Shown: positions 23,684 through 34,762 of the stretch, one piece after another
How positions within the stretch are numbered: the stretch's first letter is position 1
Layout: each line of letters opens with the position of its first letter
Assembly: GCA_032164295.1 (NCBI GenBank)
Contig: JAJHTX010000004.1
Coordinates: 1,674,001-1,738,000 of the forward strand
Length of the DNA: 64,000 bases
DNA from: Inonotus obliquus
Taxonomy: Eukaryota > Basidiomycota > Agaricomycetes > Hymenochaetales > Hymenochaetaceae
Direction: 5' to 3'
Notes under the pieces: generated by a model
Database searches by the model: none
Told to the model about the DNA's origin: nothing
Seen by the model: only the letters and a program-made list of their open reading frames with translations
Translations under genes and position numbers: made by a program

Positions 23684-26293
23684 TCACCACTCCAAATTAC
23701 TGCTATTTGCCTTCGCCTTCGGAGAAACAGGAATCTGTCCTTTATACCCGAGCCCATCCAACCACGGCCACACTGCGCTCCGACGCTTCTCGAACTCCCT
23801 GATGGCATCTGACTTCTGTAACGTCAATCCGATATCATCCAAGCCATTCAGCAAGCAATGTCGGCGGAACGCATCAATGCTAAACGACACTGGTGGTTGG
23901 CCGTTCGGTCTCCTGATCTCGCTCTTCTCGAGATCGACTTCTAGCTCTTCTCCTGTCGTAGCGTCCTCCGCCAGAGATCGGCAAACGTCTTTTGGTAGCG
24001 TAATCGCGAGCATACCGTTTTGCAGAGTGTTGTTATGGAAGATATCTGCAAAGCTGGGTGCTATGATACAGCGTATACCGAAGTCGTTCAAGCTCCAAGG
24101 TGCGTGTTCGCGACTGCTACCGCACCCGAAGTTCTCGCCAGTACAGACGATAATCTTCGACTTGTCGAATGGTGAACGGTTAAGAATAAAATCGGTTTCT
24201 TCGCCGGTGTTCGGGTCTTTTCGCAGGGTGAAGAAAAGAGCGTTTCCGAGGCCGGTACGTTTCAAAGTCTTTAGGAATTGTTTCGGAATGATCATATCGG
24301 TGTCAACGTTCTCAATTTCAATTCGTGCTGCGATGCCCCTGAGGACTGTGAACTTGTTCCTCGCAGACGGTGTCTCGGCAGGAGGGAGATCGGCTTGTGT
24401 CACGCCATTTGATTTCTTTCCTTGAGGTTCTGGTGGTGGAAGGACAGGGTCCGTCCAGAAAGTTGACGCGTTAAGCTCTTTGATGACCGATACACCTTCG
24501 TTTACATCCACACCGAGGAACTTGCGAACGTCGGTCAAGGAACCGGTCAACGCTGCTGCAGCTGCCATTGCGGGGCTGAGCAAGTGAGTTCGCCCTCCAG
24601 GACCTTGACGTCCTTCAAAGTTCCTATTGCTGGTACTCGCGCATCGCTCCTGAGGTCTCAGCTGATCTGGGTTCATACCCAAACACATTGAACAACCAGC
24701 CTCTCGCCAATCGAAACCTGCTCGCTTGAATACTACATCCAAACCTTCTGCTTCTGCTTGTTCCTTGACGAGACCGGAACCTGGCACTATCATGGCCTGT
24801 ACATGCGAAGCGACCTTTGCATCTGGGCCTGCAGCAAGGACAATCCTTGCGGCCGACCTCAAGTCCTCAATGCGGGAGTTCGTACATGAACCGATGAACA
24901 CCTTGTCAATCTTGATCTCGTTCAAGGGCGTATTCGGAGTCAAGCCCATGTATTGCAATGAACGTTCGACTGATTTTCTTCTGACCGGATCTTCGATGTT
25001 GGCTGGGTCGGGAACTTTGCCTGTGATCGGTGCGACATCCTGGGGTGACGTTCCCCATGTAACGGTGGGAACAATGTCCTGCGCGTTGATTCGTACTTCC
25101 TTGTCAAATACGGCCCCTTCGTCTGTATTCAGCGTTCGCCAGTATGCAACTGCACGATCCCACAACTCTCCTTTCGGTGCAAGGGATCGCCCCTTCAGGT
25201 ATTCAAAGGTGATGTCGTCGGGAGCGACCATTCCGGCTCGTGCTCCAGCTTCGATGCTCATGTTACAGACGCTCATCCGGGCTTCCATACTAAATCCGCG
25301 GAACACAGAGCCAGCGTATTCAATCACACAGCCTGTACCACCAGCGGTACCAATCACGCCAATGATGTGCAGAATCACGTCTTTCGAGGTCACTCCTTCA
25401 TGAAGATCTCCGTCGACTGAAATTCGCATGTTTTTGCCCTTCTTCTGCGGAAGCGTTTGCGTTGCCAGGACATGCTCTACCTCGGATGTTCCGATACCGA
25501 AAGCAAGTGCACCGAAGGCACCGTGAGCTATTCGCGAGTTAGCAAGCAGTCTTACATATATTCCGAGAAGAGACCAACTTGATGTATGTGAATCACCGCA
25601 AACGCAAGTTATTCCGGGCAGTGTAAACCCTTGCTCGGGCCCAATGATATGTACAATACCTATTAATTCGAATTAGCACGTCGATCACAAAATTACTGAA
25701 TATATGCGCACCTTGGCGACGATCCTTCATTCCGAAGTACGTCAAGCCAAACTCCTTCACGTTCTCCTCGAGTGCGAGACATTGTGCTTTCGAATCTGGT
25801 TCGGTGGTGTAGTCTTCTATCTTCGAGTAAGCTTTTCGAGGTGCAGTCCTATCGTTCTGCGTAAGACGAGCGAGAATTGAACCATATATCCACAGAGTGC
25901 TCACGGGACGTTATGATCAACTGTAGCTAAAGTGCAGTCTGTTCTTCGGACTGGACGGCCCGCGGTTCGACTTTGTTTATAGGTTAGGATAAACAAATAG
26001 GTCAGAAAACTGATAAGCGGCACCCACAGTCCTTCAAACGCTTGCGGGCTGGTCACCTCATGTACAAGATGTCTAGCAACGGTCGAGCATACTCAGGACT
26101 GGCATGTTTCCGCAAAGTATGTCTACGACGGACCTATCAATGTAGAGAAGCGTAAGTCCATCCTCCTGGACATGTCTGTATTAAATCGCGGATGAGCATC
26201 CAACAACCCACAAGATAAAATAAGTACACACACGACATGGTCATCCCAGACTTTATCATAAAGCGTGCGGGGTTTTGAGACGGGCGCTGGCAT
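23684..26293 (-). CDS. LEU1: 3-isopropylmalate dehydratase, copy A
   Basis: Second step of leucine synthesis: [4Fe-4S] isomerisation of 2- to 3-isopropylmalate, cytosolic. Exons on the minus strand 26293-26232, 26175-26134, 26072-26028, 25970-25905, 25848-25712, 25659-25579 and 25527-23684 give 758 aa, a fungal LeuC-LeuD fusion. Large-subunit half: [20 protein letters not shown], cluster ligands in [12 protein letters not shown] and [10 protein letters not shown]. Small-subunit half after a Pro-rich linker: [15 protein letters not shown], the substrate loop RTGLG (Arg568) and [15 protein letters not shown] (His619). All residues I expect for activity are present, so this copy should be the working biosynthetic enzyme. 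It is divergent from RPL29 and faces away from leu1-B. Confidence 0.97.
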
Positions 26294-26680
26294 CGTAAGG
26301 CTGCAAATTCTATGAAGCAGACGATAGGGAAGAAGAGCAGGGATGGGTTGCAAGTGGCAGAGAGTTTAAGTAAATCAGCCAATTACCCTCCAGCAGCAGA
26401 ATTTGGAGACTAGTGAATGTCGGCCTTCTTCGGGTTTAGACCTCGGGTCTCCCGGAGATGCCGTCGGCTGTCCACCATCATGCGGCCCAATCCGAGACAA
26501 TCCATTTCATCTTCTATTTTTGCAATCTCGAAGCAAGTTGTCTGACTAATGTATTCCGTTAACGGAGTTTATAGTCGTGAGAAGTAAATACCAAAGTAGC
26601 TGGTACAACTGCACAGTTCATCCGGCGTCGTCTCAATCTTCCTGACGCGTCCAACGAAGGAGCAAGGCAGAGCGGTAGAA
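26294..26680. promoter_or_regulatory. Divergent promoter between leu1-A and RPL29
   Basis: This 387-bp spacer holds two overlapping CGG-N5-CCG inverted repeats at 26444-26454 and 26453-26463, the arrangement bound by dimeric Zn2Cys6 regulators. I see no TATAAA element in a suitable position for leu1-A. Regulation of leu1-A by a zinc-cluster protein is inference. Confidence 0.45.
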
Positions 26681-27110
26681 ATGGCCAAGTCAAAGAAGTG
26701 AGTCCTAACTCATGGTTCTTGATATTGTGAAGTTGATAGGCTTTGAACTTACTGCAAAGCCATACGAATCACAACCAAAACAAAAAGGCTCACCGCAATG
26801 GTATCAAGAAGCCCAGAAAGACGAGGACTCGCTCGTTGAAGGGGGTGAGTACCAGTTCATACTAAAGTGCGCTGAATTCTGATGCTTTCCTACAGGTTGA
26901 CCCCAAGGTATGACGGTAGTTTGGTCTCCAACGCTGATGTCTGTGAATTGATTTGCTGTATGGTGATTCAGTTCCGTCGCAATGCTCGTTTTGCTCTCGT
27001 CGGTTCGGTGCGTGTGGCAAGCATGCTCCTAAACTGCTATCTCACTAATCAATACTTCTATGCGTTGCTAGCATCGAGCTCGTGCGGAGCAGAAGGCACA
27101 AGCAGCATAA
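26681..27110 (+). CDS. RPL29: 60S ribosomal protein L29 (eL29)
   Basis: Small basic large-subunit protein near the subunit interface. Five coding exons, 26681-26697, 26760-26844, 26896-26907, 26972-27007 and 27072-27110, give 62 aa in a continuous frame. The sequence starts [20 protein letters not shown] and contains [19 protein letters not shown], then [12 protein letters not shown], a close match to eL29 throughout. The third coding exon is only 12 nt (codons V-D-P-K). Four introns in a 189-nt coding sequence is extreme. It lies between the two leu1 genes. Confidence 0.95.
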
Positions 27111-27266
27111 CCCATTCCGAGCACGAAAGAGCTCAGCCCCTCCTTGACTATGGCAATAAAACGACATTTCCATGTCATCCTCTATCACCCATCTGTATGC
27201 CTTACATGCACCAAGATTAAATATACATAAAAACTCGTAAAGATCTCCGACTGGATTGCGGGTGAA

Positions 27267-29385
27267 CTATGACCTCATTTTGTTCAACACTCCTTTGGTT
27301 GTACTATCCAATTTCGCGCGCAGACGAACAGCCTGGGTTTCATAGTCAATTAGAAGTCTCGCAAGGCAAGAACAGGCGGCACGTACAGCGGCATCTTCAG
27401 CTCGAATGGCCCCTTTCGCCATATTATGTTTCCTTGGTTGGAAGACATGTTTCCGGGCCGCAGAGCGCGAATCTTGGTTGGACTCAAGCAATGCTACGCA
27501 CTCCTCGTCGCTCGGAATGTGCCCTTCAAGCAACGCAAAGAACTTGTGTCTGAGCACAATTTTGATGCGTTCAATCGCATCTGTAGTGTACCATCCGTCG
27601 CGCTCCTATCCATTTCGTCAATGAGGATATATTAGATTCACCGGTGAGATGAGATCATACGCTGCATTCTTCCCGGATCCCTTCCTCGTCCTCAATCAAC
27701 TCTTGGAGCATGGGATCGGTAATGTCACAAAGCTGAAACGCAGCCGTTTCTTTCGTGATATGTATCCCGTCAAAGATATGTGAAGGTGGTTCGTCTTCTG
27801 AGGCACCTGCACCTTGATTAACCACACGAGAAAGGGAAGACGTGGAAACTTGCTTTTCCAGGCTTCGCTGGTCTTGCCGACGGGTAACGACAGAGGCTCG
27901 CACGAAAGGATGGTTGACGTTACGGAAATAGAGTCGCTGGTAGCTGTAACGAGAGGTTGAAAGACACCTGGTAAAAAAGATACAGTCCATACGCACAATC
28001 GAGCAGAAGGGTCTGTCCTTGGATCGTAACCAAACTTCAAATGGATATCTCGCCATGGACCATCGGCAAAGACGTATGCCACCAATGGAAGCAAGTACTT
28101 TGAGCTACACGCACGAAATAGCTGTAAGTTCGCAGTACAGAAATGAAGAGATGACGCGCAACGTACTTCACAACTTCGCGAGCATCTTTAGCGTCAAACT
28201 GGTTGAGAATGGCAACTTTTGTCCAACATGGTCGTTCTTCAAATTTCTAGTGCATTCATTCAGTAAAGAAGAAGTGGTTCGAACAAGGGACAGACCTGCT
28301 TCAAGAGGTCTAAGATGCGCTTGTTAGCCTCATTAGCAGTCTTGAGGACTGCATCTGGAGGTTCCGTCGGCACCTTCAAAAAAGAGCAAATCAACCTCTC
28401 TCTGGGACTGGAATTATTCTCCATCACGCACCGTCTTGTCAGAGTAGGATATACAAGCGGGACCGTAGCCTTTCCATCTTGATCTGTTAATAAGACGCTT
28501 CTTCTCTTCGCCAGTCTCGCCATCGACGTATGTAGTAGTCACGGACATCGGATTCGCTTTATAGCTGTGAGAGCTGTCAATTACCTTTCCTGAAACGATA
28601 TCAGAGGATCAATATACTTGTATATCTGAGGCAGAATCTGCCGTGTGAAGACCGGCGGAGGTATGAGACGCAGATTACTTCTGCCTGGTTTCCGAGAGGG
28701 CCCAGGCTGGGCACCGTCATCAACCTCCATGTCGTCCGTCGGCAATTCATAATCCTCCTTCTCGGGCGGGATCTCATAGTTTCGTATGTACTCGACTACA
28801 TCTCTGGGTGAGATGCACGTTTGGCTAAGAGAGCTCCGGAAGCTTACCATCCATGCGGTCCATAGCTGACCGGAATTGTACCACAGGATCAGAAGGGTTG
28901 GGACTAAACTGGAAGTCTGCCATGCCTGCAAGGCATCTTGAGCAGGGAATACTCTAGCAATATGATACCGACGTACTTCTAAAACGTACAGTCTTAGCTA
29001 TCACACCAACAGCCTCAGCAACGAATTCTCCTTCTGGTACAGGCAGTTCCACCCCATTCCTTCGTTTTCGTTTCCTCTTCGTGATCTTCAACAGGATATT
29101 ATTCGCGTGCACCACGCCTCCTGGTACTGGGTGCGAGAAAGGGTTTCCCGGCCGCCAGTTGAGTTCAAGGAGTGAATCAACTTTTGATGCGTTCCGCTTG
29201 AATGCGCGTCCGATGGCTGCTTGTCCGCCGAGGTGCTTTATGGCACGGTCGACAGAGTCGGAGCCATCCTGCACTATGCCTGGGAATTCGATGGCATAGA
29301 AGTGACTCGATGGGAGCGGGTGTTCTGCAGCCACTTTCTTTGCAGAGATAGCTGAGGATGGACCAGCAGCGGTAGGTTCGTCCAT
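27267..29385 (-). CDS. TFC1: TFIIIC subunit Sfc1/Tfc1 (tau95, human TFIIIC63 family)
   Basis: Subunit of RNA polymerase III initiation factor TFIIIC, in the tauA lobe that binds the A box of tRNA genes. Nine exons on the minus strand: 29385-28977, 28925-28848, 28801-28585, 28564-28432, 28373-28296, 28246-28167, 28104-27997, 27943-27661 and 27605-27267, giving 574 aa. Blocks typical of the family: FYAIEFPGIVQ near residue 30, LELNWRPGNPFSHPV, SMADFQFSPNPSDPVVQFRS, KFEERPCWTKVAILNQF, SKYLLPLVAYVFADGPWRD and DGWYTTDAIERIK near the end. A charged central segment (PPEKEDYELPTDDMEVDD) links the two conserved halves. The 3' end faces that of RPL29. Confidence 0.9.
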
Positions 29386-29769
29386 CGTGGTTAAGCGGAA
29401 AGAGCAGCAGGCATCTATTTTTGGACTATGGTACCGACGATCACTTACCTAAATGATCTCTCAGATACAACAAGACCTACAAGACCGTCCGTCGTCACCC
29501 ACGAGCCTGAGGTCCTTTGACCTGTACGGTCCGCCAAACTCCTACTCAAACCAGTCCCTTTTCCAACTGCGAAAGTGCTCCAGTCCGATTGGCCTGTAAA
29601 TAAGTCACGGCGTCTAAATTTACTCTAGAAGGCACCAATTTAGCTGCATTGTTCCCATCCCTTTACTTCGTCTCTATTCAAGAGATGGCTTCAATGAGAG
29701 GCTATAAAATAGCCAGATGAGCACATGTTCTCTAGAGAATTTCAGGCCCAACGTATTCACTAGTCAAAT
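29386..29769. promoter_or_regulatory. Divergent promoter between TFC1 and leu1-B
   Basis: A 384-bp spacer between two start codons. It holds a TATA element on the leu1-B side (separate entry) and a CT-rich stretch around 29640-29690. The CGG-N5-CCG repeats found upstream of leu1-A are absent here. Confidence 0.5.
29703..29709 (+). promoter_or_regulatory. TATA box of leu1-B
   Basis: TATAAAA set inside the near-palindrome GGCTATAAAATAGCC, 61 bp before the leu1-B start codon, a plausible distance for a fungal core promoter. Confidence 0.6.
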
Positions 29770-32367
29770 ATGCCCGCACTTGTACCAGGACCAAGAACGC
29801 TTTACGACAAGATCTGGGACGGGCATGTCGTGTAAGAAAGTCTCGTGTTTACTATGACTTATAATATTTGCTGATCGACGGGCTTATTAGAGATATACAA
29901 GAAGATGGAGTAGCTGTTCTCTACGTCGATAGGTTCACACATTGGTCTTCGTACTGGGAGGAGCACTAAGTGTTTCTTTCGTTTGAAGGCACCTGCTGCA
30001 TGAAATAAGCAGTCAGCCGGCATTCAAAGGACTGTAAGTAAGCGTGTGTCGCATAGCAATCGGTTTATCCCATGCATTTGACAGACGAAATGCGGGCCGG
30101 AACGTACGCCGAAGGGATCTTACGTTGGGAACCATGGATCATAACGTCCCGTAAGCACGAGCCCATATTCCACTATGAAGAGTGACGCTCACAGTAATAC
30201 AGGACATTCCCAAGGACACGGTTAAACCGTATCGAGGATTACATCGACGACCCAGACGCGAAATCTCAATGCCTTGATATGGAAAATAACGTGAAGGATT
30301 TCGGTATAACGTTTTTCGGCTTGAAGGACCGCAGACAGGGTGAGAATGCTTCCTTGTATTGTAAATGAGCTGTTTACTGAAAAGACCAGGCATTGTGCAC
30401 GTTATCGGTCCGGAGCAAGGCTTCACCCTTCCCGGAACTGTCTGCGTGTGTGGTGACTCGCATACCTCCAGTGAGTCCTTATCTTGAACGTCATGAGTGG
30501 CCCCTTTACTCAGGGGGACGACCGAATAGCCCATGGAGCCTTCGGTGCGCTCGCATTCGGTATCGGAGCGACAGAAGTTGAACATGTCCTTGCTACACAA
30601 AGTATCCTCCAGCGAAAGAGCAAGAACATGAGAGTTATAGTCGATGGTGAACTCCACGAAGGCGTTAACTCCAAAGATGTGATACTGCATATCATTGGTG
30701 TGATCGGTATTGCTGGTGGTACTGGTTGTGTCATCGAGTACGCTGGTTCGGTCTTCCGTAATTTCAGCATGGAAGCCCGGATGAGCGTCTGTAACATGAG
30801 CATAGAAGCTGGAGCACGAGCCGGAATGGTCGCTCCCGACGACACTACCTTTGAATACCTGAAGGGGCGATCCCTTGCACCGAAAGGAGAGCTGTGGGAT
30901 CGCGCGGCTGAATATTGGCGAGCACTCAAGACGGACGAAGGAGCGATATTTGACAAGGAGGTCCGAATCAACGCGCAGGATATCGTTCCCACTGTTACCT
31001 GGGGCACCTCGCCTCAGGACGTTGCTCCTATCACAGGAAAAGTCCCAGATCCATCAAAGATCGAAGACGCGGACAGGAGGAAATCAGTCGAGCGTTCGTT
31101 GCAGTACATGGGTTTGTCTCCAAACACTCCCATGACAGAAATCAAGCTCGACAAAGTTTTCATCGGATCGTGCACAAACTCGCGCATTGAAGACCTACGT
31201 TCAGCAGCAAGGATAGTCCTCGCCGCAGGTCCAGGTGCAAAAGTCGCTTCACACGTACAAGCAATGGTCGTCCCCGGCTCTGGCATTATCAAGCAACAAG
31301 CAGAAGCAGAAGGTTTGGATGTCATATTTAAGCGAGCTGGTTTCGAATGGCGTGAAGCCGGATGTTCCATGTGCATCGGTATGAACGAAGACCATTTGAA
31401 ACCGCAAGAAAGGTGTGCAAGTACGAGTAACAGGAACTTTGAAGGACGTCAAGGTCCTGGAGGTCGGACGCACCTGGTTAGTCCGGCAATGGCAGCAGCA
31501 GCTGTGCTAACTGGTTATTTGACCGACGTTCGCAAGTTCCTCGGTGTAGACGTGCACCAAAGTACACCGGCCCTCAAAGAACTCAACGCATCAACATTCT
31601 GGACAGACCCAGTCCCGACACTCCCGGACCCAGAAGTATCGCTCGACAATCTCAAATCCAAGCAATCCCAAGCTCCCGAGACAGCCGTTCTCACCGAACG
31701 TAAATTTACCGCTTGGAAAGGCATAACAGCGCGCCTAGACATGGAGAACGTCGACACGGACACTATAATCCCAAAGCAATACCTCAAACTCTCCGACTTT
31801 AGTGGCTTAGGCGATGCACTATTCGAGCCGCTTCGCAAAGATCCAGTAACAGGCAAACTCACCGATTTCGTACTCAACCGTCCACCGTTTAACAAAGTAA
31901 AGATTCTTATATGTACCGGGGAGAACTTTGGTTGTGGAAGCAGCCGCGAAAATGCACCTTGGAGCCTTAAAATCTTCGGTATACGTTGCGTCATCGCGCC
32001 TAGCTTCGCGGACATCTTCCGGAGCAACACATTACAAAACGGCATGCTAGCCATTGAGCTACCGAAAGACATCTGCATTGCCCTCGCAATCGACGCAGAA
32101 ACTGGCGCAGAACTGGAAGTCGACCTTGAGAAGAACGAAATTCGTAGACCGAATGGTCAGGCGCCTGTCTCATTCAGTATTGATCCTTTCAGGAGACATT
32201 GCTTGTTGAATGGGTTGGACAATATCGAGATTACACTTCGGAAGGCGGATAAGATTGGAGAATACGAAGAGAGGCACGAGCTTCTGTATCCGTGGTTATA
32301 CACCCTTCGCCGTAAGGGTGGAATGACTGGAACAGCTCAACCTCAGAGTAGCTCGCTTGATTGGTAG
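29770..32367 (+). CDS. LEU1: 3-isopropylmalate dehydratase paralogue, copy B
   Basis: Second full-length LeuC-LeuD fusion. Exons 29770-29831, 29891-29932, 29989-30033, 30085-30150, 30203-30339, 30390-30470 and 30530-32367 give 756 aa. The first six exon lengths equal those of copy A exactly. Large-subunit residues are intact: [32 protein letters not shown] and [10 protein letters not shown]. In the small-subunit half the substrate loop that reads RTGLG in copy A reads FSGLG (Phe568, Ser569), and GSSREHAPW reads GSSRENAPW (Asn619). The frame is open and conserved over the whole length, so it is not a decaying pseudogene. It may have changed substrate or activity, or be a weak back-up; sequence alone cannot say which. 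Confidence 0.93.
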
Positions 32368-32582
32368 TGCGGTAAACACTTCTTCAAGAAAGGAGACGAG
32401 ACGAACTTGATGATGTATTGCTTGTAAATGTCAATTGTACTTGATTGAAAATCCATTGCAAGAATGCGGGATACAATGCGTAATGCGAATGCCTTGCAGA
32501 AACAGTAGGAGATACAAATTAACTCATTAGCTAGAAGGTTTCTTCATGCCAAATAATTCCATAGCGTTCTATCAGAAAGTAC

Positions 32583-33122
32583 TCAGTACCAATTCTTTTC
32601 TGCAAAAGTTTCAAGCATAAGACTAACCTCCGAATTAATATCAACTCCAGCCTTCCTTAACTCCTCCACAACACGCTTCGCACCTTCTCTAAACTTTGGA
32701 TTAGAAGCAAGTTTGAACATCTCCATCATTGAAGGTGGTTTGTCGGGCGATATTTGCACGTCTAAAGAGCCATAACATGTTAGTTTGCGGAGTTCCTCTA
32801 CAATAGCAGAAGAACAACAAATCTTACCACTCTCTTTAATGATATTTGAAAAATCGTGTAACGCCTTCAACGCGTCAGGTTTATCAGCGATCTGCCTTAT
32901 TAAAGGTGATGATTGCAGTTGAGAAATGATAGATTCCGGGTCTTCAGCTGCTTCGCATCTGGAGGATTGCGAGAAATTTCGATGTGAACTGTGATCATGG
33001 TTGACGGCGCGGTACTTGCGGTCTCGCAGTCGGTGTCGGATGTGAGAGTGGACGAGAGGATGAATTCGCTGAATAAAAAGACATTTTGCTGCCACACGGA
33101 GCTGGGAGGGGATTATGGGCAT
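32583..33122 (-). CDS. Small hypothetical protein, probably mitochondrial
   Basis: Family not recognised. Two exons on the minus strand, 33122-32828 and 32761-32583, give 157 aa; intron 32762-32827 has GTAAGA and a CTTTAG acceptor and keeps frame. The unspliced frame is also open (179 aa). The first 45 residues are rich in Arg/His/Ser and contain no acidic residue, as in mitochondrial presequences; a hydrophilic helical domain follows (DKPDALKALHDFSNIIKES, MEMFKLASNPKFREGAKRVV). Its start codon is 176 bp from that of PSF3 on the other strand. Confidence 0.65.
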   Translation of the reverse strand: MPIIPSQLRVAAKCLFIQRIHPLVHSHIRHRLRDRKYRAVNHDHSSHRNFSQSSRCEAAEDPESIISQLQSSPLIRQIADKPDALKALHDFSNIIKESGKICCSSAIVEELRKLTCYGSLDVQISPDKPPSMMEMFKLASNPKFREGAKRVVEELRKAGVDINSEVSLMLETFAEKNWY

Positions 33123-33298
33123 TGGCAGTGAATGTTCTTGTGGGAGAGAAAAGCAGGATGAGGAGTGATGTCAATGCAAGCGACTTAGGAAGAGGCGGGA
33201 GGGAAAGTGTAACGCAAGATGCCGAGACGAGTTGAGTAGCGCGTCGCGTCGGCAGTCGGCACAACTATAGACACACAACGCACACGACCACCGCGGTA

Positions 33299-34219
33299 AT
33301 GGAGGAAGATTACTACTCAATCGAGGCCATCCTCTCTCAAAACCAAGTGCGTATCAACTCGAATATATGAGTACCGTTTCTTACCTAAATTACTGTAGAA
33401 AGTACAATGTACGTTCAAGACCGACATTCCGGACCTTGGGTATCTCGATGGTGGTTCAGACCGCAACGTACGTGATCACTACGCTCATTCAAGGCGATTT
33501 GAACGCTTAAGACGCGTCTTTTTCAGATCAAAGCATTAAGCAAGCTCCAATTACCCTTCTGGCTTACACCAATGCTCCTCGTGTCGTACGTACCAACCAA
33601 TACCTTTGCGTAACATTTCTTTGCTATCGTCTAACATCCTCTCAGCGACTTTGCAGATTGCACGGTACCACAGGCTTTTAGCCAACGTGTCCGGAACGCT
33701 CTCAACGCAGATTCTAAAAGCGTGAAACTATCCGGTTTAGTTGGAAGTGGTGGACCGTGGTATGCTTTCGGGAAAATGGTTGCTGGATTGTAAGCTAGCA
33801 ATTATACTGAATGCAAGATCGATACTGACTGGTGGTATAATTTACGCAGGCTAGATGATGAACAGGCTCAGGAAATAATGGAAATACTCTCTAATGTACG
33901 AAAGCCACAACGTTCTCATATTCAACTTTGTTGAACTCATCCCTATCTCCAGACTTTCAAGCAGCGAATCGTGGATATCATGGACCAAGCTCAGCATTTT
34001 GGAGCACTCGGTGCTACCGCCGGGGGTGCCGGACATGGGCAGGCAGGAGAAGAGTTCAGGGAAGGGTTGGACGGACTCGAGCGAGAATGTAAGTCTCCGT
34101 TTACTGTGACTTTTTGGTATTTGGGCTAATGTTTCATCGGTGTAGTGTTCGCACTTGCACAGGAACATGCGAAATTAACGAAGTTGTGGTACGAGAGTAG
34201 TGATCGAGCTAAGCGATGA
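33299..34219 (+). CDS. PSF3: GINS complex subunit Psf3
   Basis: Component of the GINS tetramer in the CMG replicative helicase. Seven exons, 33299-33346, 33399-33467, 33527-33585, 33646-33789, 33850-33895, 33953-34088 and 34146-34219, give 191 aa. The N-terminus MEEDYYSIEAILSQNQKVQC, then LGYLDGG, LPFWLTPMLL and VKLSGLVGSGGPWYAFG are Psf3 signatures. The C-terminal half is helical, with a short Gly/Ala-rich insertion (FGALGATAGGAGHG). The residue order and length fit the family. Confidence 0.93.
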
Positions 34220-34287
34220 GCTGCGTATAACTATCAGTCTAATAACGAGATGGAATCGCGAATTGTATACGTACCTTGTTGTAGCCC

Positions 34288-34645
34288 TTATTGTGTTTTC
34301 CGCGTTTCTTCACTCGACGTGGGTTCACACTGTTGATTTTGCTGAATCCGAGCGCGTTCACGTTCGAGTTCATTCACAAACCTGTAATGCCGGTTCAACC
34401 TCCCATAGCTCTTGTTTCCGTATCCGAACGACGTACCATTTAATGCTACCCCATAAGCATAACTCAATGACGATAAGAAATATCATGTGTACTGATCCGG
34501 AGAGCAAATACAACAACGTGACGAATATTCCGAGTAAAATGGCGAAGGCTCCATCGAGGGCGAAAAGAAATGTTGGATGAAGAGAAGAGCCTGGCTTGAG
34601 TAAACTCGAGAAGAAGTTGTCCGACGATAAGTCAGTTGAGGACAT
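34288..34645 (-). CDS. PKR1: Pkr1-like ER membrane protein (V-ATPase assembly)
   Basis: Small ER protein needed for assembly of the V-ATPase Vo sector in yeast. Two exons on the minus strand, 34645-34437 and 34381-34288, give 100 aa. Two membrane helices are visible (LHPTFLFALDGAFAILLGIF and MIFLIVIELCLW), then the conserved SIKWFVNELERERAR after the splice and a hydrophilic tail. The start chosen, MSSTDLSSDNFFSSLLKPGS, resembles the Pkr1 N-terminus (short helix, then a Pro-Gly-Ser turn). It is divergent from MDM10 with 117 bp between start codons. Confidence 0.85.
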
Positions 34646-34762
34646 ATTAACCGCCAGGCAAGAGTGGTGGACGTTTCGGTACAAGGCGGCGGAGAATATG
34701 GAATGAAGGAACTTGGAGGAAGACGCGTCTCCTTGCCATTTGCCAAATGCGCGCTGACCCCG

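Noticed and set aside
23802..24425. 207-codon frame on the plus strand
   Set aside because: Antisense shadow of leu1-A small-subunit half.
24726..25403. 225-codon frame on the plus strand
   Set aside because: Antisense of conserved leu1-A coding sequence; the composition mirrors the real gene.
25480..25530. Apparent one-base frameshift in leu1-A at GALAFG
   Set aside because: A recount with the open frame from 25429 shows no extra base; the spliced frame is intact over all seven exons.
31515..32078. 187-codon frame on the minus strand
   Set aside because: Antisense shadow of leu1-B.
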